Positions 1-8,283 of a stretch of DNA of 17,037 bases are shown piece by piece. The notes beneath the pieces were generated by a model. It had not been told where the DNA came from, ran no database searches, and worked only from the letters and a program-made list of their open reading frames with translations. The stretch is from JBAXTE01 sp964653595 (GTDB lineage: Bacteria; Bacteroidota; Bacteroidia; Bacteroidales; WCHB1-69). A program made the translations under genes and the position numbers. The stretch spans positions 1-17,037 of the forward strand of contig CAZZHH010000066.1 in assembly GCA_964653595.1 (NCBI GenBank), read 5' to 3'. Each line of letters begins with the position of its first letter. The first letter of the stretch is position 1.

Positions 1-336
1 GCTGCCGACCTGGAAAAGGTTTATATCCAACAGTACATTCACTTCGTAATGATTCCTAACGATCAGTTCGTAAGTGTTCGTCGCTCGGGTGTGCCTATGG
101 CAAACAGTACAATTCTTCCTTATGTGAGATTCTCACCAACGGTTGATTATGTAATTCCAAGACGTTTCGAAATCAGTGCTGTAGAAAAGAGCGACTTGAT
201 GTACGACATCAAGATGGCTGCTTATGCTCGTCAGGGATTCTCTGTTGGAACCAACAACGATCCTGTAAAATTGAATACAGAACGTGTATGGCAAGACAAG
301 GGTGCTCCTAACTTTGGTGCAGGTCCTAATTTCTAA
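1..336 (+). CDS. SusD/RagB-family outer-membrane lipoprotein, 3' end only
   Basis: Frame 1 is open from the first base to a TAA at 334-336, giving the last 111 residues of a protein whose start lies outside the window. The tail has the look of the SusD-like group (SusD/RagB nutrient-binding lipoproteins): an IPRRFEIS segment, an aromatic-rich alpha-helical stretch, an NTERVWQDKG motif close to the C-terminus and a Gly/Asn-rich end. Such proteins sit on the outer face of the outer membrane and cap a SusC transporter. A SusC gene would be expected just upstream, outside the window. The hairpin terminator that follows marks this as the end of a separate locus. The family call rests on the C-terminal pattern only. 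Confidence 0.75.
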   Translation, partial: AADLEKVYIQQYIHFVMIPNDQFVSVRRSGVPMANSTILPYVRFSPTVDYVIPRRFEISAVEKSDLMYDIKMAAYARQGFSVGTNNDPVKLNTERVWQDKGAPNFGAGPNF

Positions 337-368
337 TCTGGAATCAGATAGATACTAAACAATAAATT

Positions 369-416
369 GAATCCCCGGCAGGAATACAGAGTCGTATCCT
401 TGTCGGGGATTCTTTT
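369..416 (+). terminator. Rho-independent terminator after the SusD-like gene
   Basis: A long stem pairs 369-387 with 394-412. It starts with a nine-pair GC-rich block (GAATCCCCG with CGGGGATTC), continues through G-U pairs and one mismatch, and closes on a six-base loop. A TTTT run follows at 413-416. It lies 33 bases after the stop codon and would end the upstream SusCD-type transcript. Confidence 0.85.
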
Positions 417-758
417 ATTCAGTTAACTCTCCCGAATGAGTTCAAGAACTAATATATCGAATAAACATCCCATCCCTTTCACAGAATGAATTAATCGCAA
501 AAACATCTGTCATTTGTCATTTTTTAGCTCAGAACCCTTTGCCTGTCTGGGTTGTTGAGAATGATAGATGCCGGTGACGGATGCATTTTATCTGTCATAT
601 GTCATCTGATATTCCCTACGCCCGACTTTTATTGTGACCGTTCCACGATATCATCATATTCCTGCTTTACCTGTCTTGCATCTGCAACCTATAAGAGAAC
701 TAATCCTTTCCCGCTAGTTTTTTCGTCTTTTCCCTTCATACATCTACTCCGAATCCTT
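417..758. other. Non-coding stretch with a 16-bp direct-repeat pair
   Basis: No convincing gene lies here. The one long open frame (552-905) has low-complexity, Ser/Cys/Phe-rich composition and runs through the 22-bp repeat array, so I do not call it. A 16-base direct repeat (ATCTGTCATTTGTCAT at 505-520, ATCTGTCATATGTCAT at 590-605; 15 of 16 identical) is spaced 85 bases apart. The + strand from about 610 to 760 is pyrimidine-rich. I see no tRNA or known riboswitch. Confidence 0.5.
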
Positions 759-912
759 AAGTCAATTATTCGTTTAACAGCTGTTGAATGCAAAGTCAAC
801 AGCTGGATAACTTGCATTGAACAACTGTTAAACGCAAAGCAGACAGCTGTTGAACAAATACTTGTATTAATGAAAGCAACTAATACCTTACATGAAAGCA
901 GCTAATAATCCG
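759..912. repeat. Degenerate tandem array of 22-bp units
   Basis: Units of exactly 22 bases can be laid out from about 759 to 912. Units at 781-802 and 825-846 share 17 of 22 bases (both begin CTGTT, both contain GCAAAG and end ACAG). Units at 869-890 and 891-912 share 15 of 22 (ATGAAAGCA, then CTAATA). The unit at 803-824 matches its neighbour at 781-802 better when inverted (15 of 22). A CAGCTG palindrome recurs at 778, 800 and 844, with CAACTG at 822, so all four are on a 22-base grid. CAGCTGTTGA at 778-787 and its exact complement at 796-805 can form a 10-bp hairpin with an 8-base loop. The array ends about 80 bases before the sigma promoter. Confidence 0.6.
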
Positions 913-992
913 AAGTAAATTGCTTATCTCCGTAGGGCTATAATTAAACAAATTAGCATACTTAACCGTCGTTCGTTAATTTTTTTCCAATA

Positions 993-1024
993 TTTGGATG
1001 ATTCACATATTATATCTATTTTCG
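993..1024 (+). promoter_or_regulatory. Bacteroides-type promoter for the ECF sigma gene
   Basis: TTTG at 993-996 matches the Bacteroidota -33 element. TATTTTCG at 1017-1024 matches the -7 consensus TAnnTTTG with one mismatch. The 20-base spacing is in the usual range. Transcription would start near 1030 and give a leader of about 50 bases before the ATG at 1080. Confidence 0.55.
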
Positions 1025-1079
1025 TGTCTCAAAAATAAATGCCAACCTAGGGAACACTAAATGATAAACTATTCATTCC

Positions 1080-1658
1080 ATGACTGATCTTGCCAATCAA
1101 TTATCTATCGATAATCTTTTTTGGAGAATTGTCACAAAAGATGACGAAAAGGCTTTCTGTTCTCTTTTTTATAACTTTTTCCCTTCATTGTGTGTATATG
1201 CCGGAAGATATATTGACAATAAAGAAGAATGTGAAGATATTGTTCAGGATACATTCTTTAAAATATGGCGCACCAGAAAATCACTCGAAATTACCTCTTC
1301 AGCCCGGAATCTATTAGTCACCACGGTTAAAAACAGCTGTATAGATTATCTGCGAAAAAAAGAAGTTGAATATACTTATATGGAACGCCAGGCAAAGAAA
1401 GAGTGGCTCATGTATCAGGATGATGTTTATTCAACGATGGAACTGGAAGAAATAATTTCTCGCGCCCTATCTCAACTTCCGGAGAATCTTCGACAAGTTT
1501 TTGAAATGAATCGCTTTGATGGTTTAACGTACGCACAGATTGCGGAGAAACAGAATATATCCGTAAAAACAGTAGAATCGTATATGAGTAAGTCCTTAAA
1601 AATAATGCGCACTGAGCTTAAAGACTATTTGCCTCTGATTTTACTGTTTTGCTGGTAA
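1080..1658 (+). CDS. ECF (extracytoplasmic function) RNA polymerase sigma factor
   Basis: This 192-residue protein has the two-domain layout of Bacteroidota ECF sigma factors paired with FecR anti-sigma factors. Region 2 occupies about residues 20-90, with the EECEDIVQDTFFKIW core-binding helix. Region 4 lies at about 130-180, with a helix-turn-helix (LTYAQIAEKQNISVKTVESY) that reads the -35 element. The C-terminus ends in an unusual hydrophobic tail (LPLILLFCW). The ATG at 1080 gives the normal family length and follows the promoter at 993-1024. It precedes a FecR-type gene by 94 bases and a SusC with an STN domain, the standard arrangement for ligand-induced transcription of a SusCD locus. 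The ligand cannot be read from the sequence. Confidence 0.93.
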   Translation: MTDLANQLSIDNLFWRIVTKDDEKAFCSLFYNFFPSLCVYAGRYIDNKEECEDIVQDTFFKIWRTRKSLEITSSARNLLVTTVKNSCIDYLRKKEVEYTYMERQAKKEWLMYQDDVYSTMELEEIISRALSQLPENLRQVFEMNRFDGLTYAQIAEKQNISVKTVESYMSKSLKIMRTELKDYLPLILLFCW

Positions 1659-1752
1659 TCTATATTAAGTTAATTTATTATAAAATCAATATAAAGGATA
1701 GGGTAACACTATCCTCTTTTCGTCAAATTATATATTTAAAAAGACACACACT

Positions 1753-2775
1753 TTGGAAATAACGAAAGATCATATTATACCTTACCTTGAAGGATCACTT
1801 CCTGTCGAGCAGGTTGCTGCATTTGAGCACTTGGCTGAAAGTTCACCCGAGTTTAGACAGGAGATTAAAGAAATACAATTTATTTGGAATGCTACCGAGA
1901 ATTTGAAGAAGCAACGCTTAGTAAACACCGATGCCCATTGGAATAAGCTCGCAAGGCAAATGAGATTTCTTTCTTTCCGTCAAAAACTTTGGGATATTTC
2001 CCGCAATGCTGCAGCTATTCTTATTTTGCCTTTATTCCTGGTAACTATATACTTTATGAATGATTCTATTCCTAAAGAAGAAAGTCCCATCAATCAGGTT
2101 GAATTGCAAACAGCTTATGGATTAGTATCTAAAGTAATCCTACCCGACGGTTCGGAGGTTTGGCTAAACTCAGGAACTAAAATTACCTATCCGGAAAGAT
2201 TTACAGGGAAACACCGTACAGTTAAATTAGAAGGAGAAGCCTATTTTAAAGTTACATCCGATAAAACAAACCGTTTCGATGTGGTTGTGCCCAACGGTAT
2301 GACGGTGAGTGCTTATGGAACTGAATTTAATGTTTCTGCTTATAATGATGATAATAAGATTGAGGCCATCCTTGCCAAAGGAAATATCGACGTAAAAAAA
2401 TACGATACAGAGAATGTGTTTTCATTAAAGGCAGGAGAACAAGCAGTCTTAAATAAAACAACCCGAAATATTACTATTTCGGAGGCTAACATATATACAA
2501 AAACAGCATGGAGAGACGGTAAAATGGTATTCAGAAGGGCTGGGTTCGATGAAATCGTTAGGAAACTGTCTCGTCATTTTAATGTTTCAATTGAGCTGCA
2601 AGGTAAAACTTTACATGAATATGAATATTCTGCCACTTTCACAACGGAAACATTACCAGAAGTTCTTCGTTTACTTGAAAAGTCAGCTCCTATCCGTTGT
2701 CAGATTTTAGATTCAGAAATAAATGCTGATTATACGTATGCAAAGCGACGCGTTATTATTAGAGAATACAGGTAA
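1753..2775 (+). CDS. FecR-family anti-sigma factor
   Basis: The 340-residue product is a single-pass inner-membrane anti-sigma factor. Residues 1-80 form the cytoplasmic sigma-binding part. A hydrophobic segment at about 86-103 crosses the membrane. A periplasmic FecR domain follows at about 118-215 (LPDGSEVWLNSGT, then LEGEAYFKV and VSAYGTEFNVSAY). A DUF4974-type domain, thought to contact the STN domain of the SusC partner, fills about 258-338. The start is TTG at 1753; no in-frame ATG is close upstream, and the next ATG would remove much of the N-terminal sigma-binding part. It lies 94 bases after the sigma gene and about 300 before susC, so it should hold the sigma factor inactive until SusC signals. 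Confidence 0.92.
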   Translation: MEITKDHIIPYLEGSLPVEQVAAFEHLAESSPEFRQEIKEIQFIWNATENLKKQRLVNTDAHWNKLARQMRFLSFRQKLWDISRNAAAILILPLFLVTIYFMNDSIPKEESPINQVELQTAYGLVSKVILPDGSEVWLNSGTKITYPERFTGKHRTVKLEGEAYFKVTSDKTNRFDVVVPNGMTVSAYGTEFNVSAYNDDNKIEAILAKGNIDVKKYDTENVFSLKAGEQAVLNKTTRNITISEANIYTKTAWRDGKMVFRRAGFDEIVRKLSRHFNVSIELQGKTLHEYEYSATFTTETLPEVLRLLEKSAPIRCQILDSEINADYTYAKRRVIIREYR

Positions 2776-3080
2776 AGCAAAAATATGTTAAAATTATATT
2801 ATTTTATAGGGTGTGCTTATTGCTTGCTCGTCTAGTAAGCGTATTTGAGGGATAAATGTAAATTAGAATGATAAAATTGTATTTAATAAATCTATTCATT
2901 AATGAAAGGACTAATAAAATGAAAAAAGAAACGTAATAAACAAAAAACAAACGGGAAAGTAGCTAGTTACTACTTCCCCGTAAGATCTAATTAAATGCCG
3001 TTACGAAAATCTCACCTGACGAACGGCAAAACTCAATTAAGTTATTTGGATAAACCTAATTAAAAAAGACGCATGAATTT
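2776..3080 (+). promoter_or_regulatory. Leader of susC with two hairpins
   Basis: This 305-base gap holds no gene. Two inverted repeats lie in it. Bases 2952-2962 pair with 2970-2980 (11 positions, one A-C mismatch, 7-base loop). TGCCGTT at 2996-3002 pairs with AACGGCA at 3022-3028 across a 19-base loop. Neither is followed directly by a T-run, so they look more like leader structure than terminators. A TTTG at 2844-2847 and a TAAAATTG at 2872-2879 resemble promoter elements, but the 24-base spacing is too long for a confident call. The promoter used by the cognate sigma factor is expected here. Confidence 0.35.
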
Positions 3081-6000
3081 ATGAATAATTTTGTTACCAA
3101 CAAAAGTTTTAGGTCTTATTTAGACTTATTGCTTAAAATTCCGATGGCGATGAAAATAACAGCTGCCTTGTTATTTATTTTTCTATTTCAGGCAAACGCT
3201 GAGATAGCTTACTCTCAGTCGACCAGAATTTCCTTGAATTTAAATAATGCTACTGTCGAACAGGTTCTTAATGCTATTGAAGAGAATTCTGATTTCTATT
3301 TTCTATACAATAGTAAATTGATAAATGTTGATAGAAAAGTTGACGTAAGGGCAAAAGAAAAATCAATTGAAAGTGTATTGAACGAAGTCTTCAAAAATAC
3401 AAATGTTCAATACAAAGTGGAAGACAAGCAGATTATTTTAAGTAATAAATCGGCGACTGTTCAGCAACAACAGAAAACTATTTCTGCAGTTGTTATGGAT
3501 CCCAAATTAAATGAACCAATAATTGGAGCGAATGTAGTTATTAAAGGAACTACCAACGGTACAATTACCGATATGGATGGCAAATTTACTTTAACAATTT
3601 CTTCACCCAATGATGTAATTCTGATAAGCTACATAGGTTATATTCCTTTGGAAATTAAAGCGTCTGATATTAAAGATTCTAAAATATTTTTAAAAGACGA
3701 TACACAAAAACTAGAAGAAATTGTTGTTGTAGGTTACGGTACACAGAAGAAACTCAACCTTACCGGAGCCGTAGCTGCCGTAAGCGGTGAGGCTATGACG
3801 AAACGACCGGTTGTAAACCCCACCACCATGCTTCAAGGGCAGGTTCCCGGCCTTCGCGTAAACCAGGGATTGGGGCAGCCTGGTGGCGAAAGTGTTTCCA
3901 TCCGGGTACGCGGACAGGGTACTTTTTCAAGCGCAGGATCCGATCCGTTGATTCTGATCAATGGTGTGCCCGGAGATTTAAATAACCTGGATCCAAGCGT
4001 AATCGAAAGTGTTTCGGTTCTTAAAGATGCGGCTTCTGCTTCCATTTATGGAGCACGTGCGGCCAATGGCGTAATCTTGGTAACCACCAAACAAGGCTCT
4101 GGCGATCAAAAGAATCGCATCGCTTATCACGGGAATCTGGGGGTGCATTCTCCAACTAAGATGTTTGATATCGTAACTAACTCGGTAGAATATATGGAGC
4201 TGGCCAATCTGGCTAAAACCAATTCCGGCTTGGGTGATAAATATCCCCAGGAAGAAATCGATAAATATAGGAACAACGTGGGATCCGATCAGTATCCCAA
4301 CTTTGATTGGATCGATTACATGTTCAACCCGGCCCTGGTTCAGAACCACAACCTCTCTTTAGCCGGATCATCAGAAAAGTCTACTTACAATGTGGCTTTA
4401 AATTATGTAAACCAGGATGGAACCTTAAGAGGGTATAATTACAAGAAATACAACATGACGGTAGACCTTACTTCGCAGGCAACATCGTGGATGCGTGTAG
4501 GAACCTATATCGGACTAAAGTATGGTGATAAAATGCAGACCCGTCAAAACCAGGACGACGCATTCTTGTCCACTCTTTCGCAAGCCCCTACCTATATGCC
4601 TTGGCTGCCCGACGATGGGTCCGGTATCGTTCGTTGGACCAATGCGGCTTACGATTACGAATCACACAATAAAAATATGCCGGCAATTATCGCCACAGGT
4701 ACGGTAAAACCCAACCAGGATTTTGATATCAACGGACAGATCTGGACCGAAATTACCCTGGCTAAAGGGTTGTCTTGGTATACCAAGGGAGCGGCCCGCC
4801 TTTATTCGAACAAATGGAAAGATTGGAGAGGCAAACCCGAACCACTTTACATGTTTCATACCGGTATAAAAAAGGGTGAGTTGGATAAAGGGGGAATCGG
4901 CCTGTCCGAAGGGGATGAAAGATTGTTCTATACCAATCTATATTCTTACTTGAAATATGATTTTACAACGCCAGGAAAGGATCATAGCTTTTCAATAATG
5001 GCCGGTTATAGCCAGGAAAATGAAAAATACCAATCCCTGGGGGCCTATAGAAGAGATTATCCTTTTGAATTGCAAACCATCGATGCGGGAGGAACCACCG
5101 GGTGGAGCAATAGCGGGTCCGAAAGAGAGTGGGCGTTGATGTCTGGATTTGGTCGCTTGAATTACAATTTTAAAGACCGCTATCTGTTGGAGGTGAATAC
5201 CCGATACGACGGATCTTCCAGAATTTCAGAAAAAGGACGCTGGGGCATATTTCCATCCTTCTCATTGGGCTGGAGGCTAACAGAAGAGGAGTTTGTGAAG
5301 AAAGCGGATCTTTCGTGGCTGTCTAATGCGAAGTTAAGAGGCTCGTGGGGGCAATTAGGAAATCAAAACATCGGTTTCTATCCTTACCAGGCCATGATTT
5401 CGAGCGTGTCGTCTTATCCGTTCGATAAGAAAAACGAATCCTTGGCTTATACCCAAACCGCTTATGCCAACCAGGACATTAAATGGGAAACCACTACCAT
5501 AACAGACTTGGGGGTTGATCTGCAATTATTCAATCGATTGAGCATTACGTTCGATTGGTACAAAAAGGCTACTACGGATATTTTAAGAGGTTCTCAGGTT
5601 TCTTACTTGCTGGGCTTATCGGCCCCGACAGTGAACAACGGTTCGCTGGAAAACCAGGGAGTGGAACTCGCCCTCAATTGGAGCGATCGAATTAAAGAGG
5701 GCCCCATGAAGGGGTTGGACTATAATGTTGGATTCTTCTTTGACCGTTCTCGTAATAAATTGACCAAATTTGGCGATGTGGAGTACAGCGGATATGGAAT
5801 CCTGCAAGAAGGACTTCCCTACGGCGAGTATTACATGCTGGATTGCATCGGGGTTTTTGCTGACCAAGCCGAGGTGGCTGCCTCTCCGAAACAATTTACT
5901 GATAACACCCAACCCGGCGACCTGAAGTACCGGGATGCCAACGGAGACGGAAAGATCAATAACGACGACCGGGTGGTAATGTCTGGACGTTTCCCCGGAT

Positions 6001-6479
6001 TCGAATATTCAATAAACCTGGGGGCATCATGGAAAGGCTTCGACTTAACGGTTTTGGGCCAAGGTGTGTCTGATAAGAAATACTACATTGATGGTTGGGG
6101 GGTACAACCCTTCAGACAGGGGTCCGCGCCTACCAAAGAATATCTTCAGGGAATGTGGACGCCCGAAAAACCCAATGGCGCCAAACACCCGAAACTGTAT
6201 TGGGACAATCTGGGCGGTGGCAAAAACACGCGTACAAACAGCTATTTCTTAAGAGATGCCTCTTACTTTCGGTTGAAGAACCTGACATTGGGCTATTCCA
6301 TTCCCAAGCAAATCACGGATAAGGCGGGTATGTCAAGGTTACGGGTGTATTTTTCTGCCGACAACCTGCTTACGCTTACCAATTTTGAAGGGCTGGATCC
6401 CGAAAGAGGAGGCGATGGCCGGGCAGCCCAATACCCGCAAAACAGAATCGTATCATTTGGTCTGAATGTTGAATTTTAA
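3081..6479 (+). CDS. SusC/RagA-type TonB-dependent transporter with STN signalling domain
   Basis: This 1132-residue outer-membrane protein imports a bulky ligand using TonB energy. After a signal peptide (about residues 1-46, hydrophobic core ITAALLFIFLF), an STN domain spans about 55-125; this is the signature of transporters that signal to FecR. A carboxypeptidase-regulatory-like beta-sandwich follows (about 133-205), then the conserved VVVGYGTQKK stretch near 214-224, the plug domain (about 225-340, with DAASASIYGARAANGVILVTTK) and the 22-strand barrel, ending in the aromatic C-terminus FGLNVEF. The susD start is 15 bases after the stop. Base composition is odd: residues 1-213 are encoded by DNA at about 31% G+C and the following codons at about 55% (hand counts), with the change near base 3720. 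Substrate is unknown. Confidence 0.95.
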   Translation: MNNFVTNKSFRSYLDLLLKIPMAMKITAALLFIFLFQANAEIAYSQSTRISLNLNNATVEQVLNAIEENSDFYFLYNSKLINVDRKVDVRAKEKSIESVLNEVFKNTNVQYKVEDKQIILSNKSATVQQQQKTISAVVMDPKLNEPIIGANVVIKGTTNGTITDMDGKFTLTISSPNDVILISYIGYIPLEIKASDIKDSKIFLKDDTQKLEEIVVVGYGTQKKLNLTGAVAAVSGEAMTKRPVVNPTTMLQGQVPGLRVNQGLGQPGGESVSIRVRGQGTFSSAGSDPLILINGVPGDLNNLDPSVIESVSVLKDAASASIYGARAANGVILVTTKQGSGDQKNRIAYHGNLGVHSPTKMFDIVTNSVEYMELANLAKTNSGLGDKYPQEEIDKYRNNVGSDQYPNFDWIDYMFNPALVQNHNLSLAGSSEKSTYNVALNYVNQDGTLRGYNYKKYNMTVDLTSQATSWMRVGTYIGLKYGDKMQTRQNQDDAFLSTLSQAPTYMPWLPDDGSGIVRWTNAAYDYESHNKNMPAIIATGTVKPNQDFDINGQIWTEITLAKGLSWYTKGAARLYSNKWKDWRGKPEPLYMFHTGIKKGELDKGGIGLSEGDERLFYTNLYSYLKYDFTTPGKDHSFSIMAGYSQENEKYQSLGAYRRDYPFELQTIDAGGTTGWSNSGSEREWALMSGFGRLNYNFKDRYLLEVNTRYDGSSRISEKGRWGIFPSFSLGWRLTEEEFVKKADLSWLSNAKLRGSWGQLGNQNIGFYPYQAMISSVSSYPFDKKNESLAYTQTAYANQDIKWETTTITDLGVDLQLFNRLSITFDWYKKATTDILRGSQVSYLLGLSAPTVNNGSLENQGVELALNWSDRIKEGPMKGLDYNVGFFFDRSRNKLTKFGDVEYSGYGILQEGLPYGEYYMLDCIGVFADQAEVAASPKQFTDNTQPGDLKYRDANGDGKINNDDRVVMSGRFPGFEYSINLGASWKGFDLTVLGQGVSDKKYYIDGWGVQPFRQGSAPTKEYLQGMWTPEKPNGAKHPKLYWDNLGGGKNTRTNSYFLRDASYFRLKNLTLGYSIPKQITDKAGMSRLRVYFSADNLLTLTNFEGLDPERGGDGRAAQYPQNRIVSFGLNVEF

Positions 6480-6494
6480 TAAAGGTAAATCCAT

Positions 6495-8111
6495 ATGAAA
6501 AAAATAGTAAGTGCCATATCTCTGGTTTTAATGTTGTTGGCTGCAACGGCTTGTGAGGATTATTTGCAGAAAGATCCACCATCTTCTCCTTCTCAAGCCA
6601 TATTTTGGAAATCCAAAGCCGATTTTGATTACGGATTGACGTCGTGTTATTCTGTTGTTTATGACTGGCCGGGCTCTTTGTCTCAAATTCAATCATGCTT
6701 TGACAACCTTACAGACAATTCGTTGTGTCAGCACGACGAAACAACTTACGGAAGTACAAAAACGATGGCCCAAGGGGATATTAACCCTTTTACCGGCGGA
6801 TTTGTTACGGACATTTATCAAGTGGCGTACAAAGGAATTGCCCGGGTTAATTTGGTGATGTACCAACTGTCTCAGTATAAAGGGTCTGATATTTCGAATG
6901 ATGACCGGAAGTTTATTTTGGGACAATGTAAGGCGTTGAGAGGTTATTTTTATTATTGGCTGTTCTTGTGCTATAAACAAGTTCCATTGGTAACCGAACT
7001 TCTTACCACCGGAAATATGTATCAGCCAAAAGCCGAAAGAGCTGCCATCTTTGCGCAGATCGTAAAGGATTTCGATGAGGCGATTGCCGAGCTGCCCGAT
7101 CTTCCCTATTCCGACAACAAGGTTTCCGGACGCTTTACTCCGGCTGCGTTGAAAGTGTTGAAAGCCCGATTGATGATTTTTAATGCCTATGATGAGAATG
7201 GAAATGCCAAGCCTGATAAAATGAAAGAGGTGTTGCCGATATTAGAGAGTATCAAGGGGTATAGTTTGTCGGAAAATTTGCGGGATAATTTCGTTTCCAC
7301 CAAACAACTCACTTCTCCCGAAATCATTTTCTCTGTTCGCTATTTGGCTCCGAACCTGACCAATAGCATTGATTTGTATTTTGCCGCATGGTCTACCAAC
7401 ATTGTGATGCGAAATCTGGTGGATGAGTTTGAGTGTACCGATGGCTTGGAATGGGGGGAGTCTCCTTTGACCGTGCCTGTAGACGAATCCCTGATCAACA
7501 CCAAAGACGGATCGAAAAAAGAGCAGCAAGCCGCAGAACGGGCTAAGTTGTTTATTAATAGGGATAAACGATTGGCTCAGAGCATTTCGCATTCCGGCGT
7601 TCTAAATTTCCCGGAAAAAGAAGAATTTCCGCAACCGGTGGAAACTTCAAATAGTCCTTCCGGATTTAGTGTTATGAAGTTGATTCAGCCGTCGAAAACA
7701 TCTCCGGGGTATGCAACCAATACGGATCCGGATGTGGTAATTGCTCGATATGCCCATGTGTTGCTGATGATCGCTGAAGCCGAGAATGAGGCAAATGGTC
7801 CAACCGAGAAAGCATACAATGCGGTGAATGCCGTAAGAATTCGTTCCGGACAACCGGCATTACCCGAGGGCTTAAATCAAGCTCAGATGCGGGAGCGTAT
7901 CCGAAAGGAATGGCGAGTTGAAACTTGCTTTGAAGGATTGCATTATTTCCATATGAAACAGTGGAAAACCTTACCCAAGGTGAATGATATGGTAGATCCC
8001 ATGTATGGAACCAAGTCGGTGTTTAAACCCGAATTTTATTTCTGGCCTCTTCCGCAAGGAGAAATCGATAAGTCGAATGGTGTATTAGTACAAGATCCGG
8101 CCTATAATTAA
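6495..8111 (+). CDS. SusD/RagB-family substrate-binding lipoprotein
   Basis: The 538-residue product is the surface lipoprotein partner of the preceding SusC. A lipoprotein signal ends at Cys20 (LLAATAC), followed by acidic residues and EDYLQKDPP, as in exported Bacteroidota lipoproteins. The helical TPR-like region has the usual landmarks: ALRGYFYYWLFLCYKQVPLV near residues 150-170, YAHVLLMIAEAENEANG with AVNAVRIRSG in the C-terminal half, and RKEWRVETCFEGLHYFHMKQW. The end FWPLPQGEID is typical. The ATG at 6495 is 15 bases after susC and the two are surely co-transcribed. A strong hairpin follows the stop. The ligand cannot be inferred from sequence. Confidence 0.94.
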   Translation: MKKIVSAISLVLMLLAATACEDYLQKDPPSSPSQAIFWKSKADFDYGLTSCYSVVYDWPGSLSQIQSCFDNLTDNSLCQHDETTYGSTKTMAQGDINPFTGGFVTDIYQVAYKGIARVNLVMYQLSQYKGSDISNDDRKFILGQCKALRGYFYYWLFLCYKQVPLVTELLTTGNMYQPKAERAAIFAQIVKDFDEAIAELPDLPYSDNKVSGRFTPAALKVLKARLMIFNAYDENGNAKPDKMKEVLPILESIKGYSLSENLRDNFVSTKQLTSPEIIFSVRYLAPNLTNSIDLYFAAWSTNIVMRNLVDEFECTDGLEWGESPLTVPVDESLINTKDGSKKEQQAAERAKLFINRDKRLAQSISHSGVLNFPEKEEFPQPVETSNSPSGFSVMKLIQPSKTSPGYATNTDPDVVIARYAHVLLMIAEAENEANGPTEKAYNAVNAVRIRSGQPALPEGLNQAQMRERIRKEWRVETCFEGLHYFHMKQWKTLPKVNDMVDPMYGTKSVFKPEFYFWPLPQGEIDKSNGVLVQDPAYN

Positions 8112-8121
8112 ATATTGAATT

Positions 8122-8157
8122 AAATGGAAAGTTGTTATTACGACAACTTTCCATTTT
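8122..8157 (+). terminator. Hairpin terminator or attenuator after susD
   Basis: Bases 8122-8136 pair with 8142-8156 without mismatch except one G-U pair next to the 5-base loop. T residues run along the 3' side (ATTTTG). It lies directly after the susD stop and before the cytochrome-like gene, so it should end or reduce SusCD transcription. The next gene then depends on read-through or its own promoter. Confidence 0.75.
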
Positions 8158-8283
8158 GTCGTTTAATTTAAATAACAATTCAGGAGAAAGATCGTTGCTT
8201 TCAGACAAGTTGCTCTTTTATTGAATTGGGGCTTACTTAGGACGGAGGGGATTTGAATAATATTTTTAATTAATATAAAAAGT
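8158..8283 (+). promoter_or_regulatory. Leader of the HzsA-like gene
   Basis: This short leader has an inverted repeat, CAATTCA at 8176-8182 with TGAATTG at 8222-8228, enclosing a possible GAG/CTC extension. I found no full TTTG plus TAnnTTTG promoter. The last 30 bases before the ATG are almost entirely A and T, as is common upstream of Bacteroidota starts. Confidence 0.25.

Noticed and set aside
552..905. 117-codon open frame on the + strand
   Set aside because: Composition is unlike a protein, it crosses the 22-bp repeat array, and no start context or homology pattern supports it.
759..912. CRISPR array
   Set aside because: There are no unique spacers between constant repeats, the units are contiguous at 22 bases and degenerate, and no cas genes are present.
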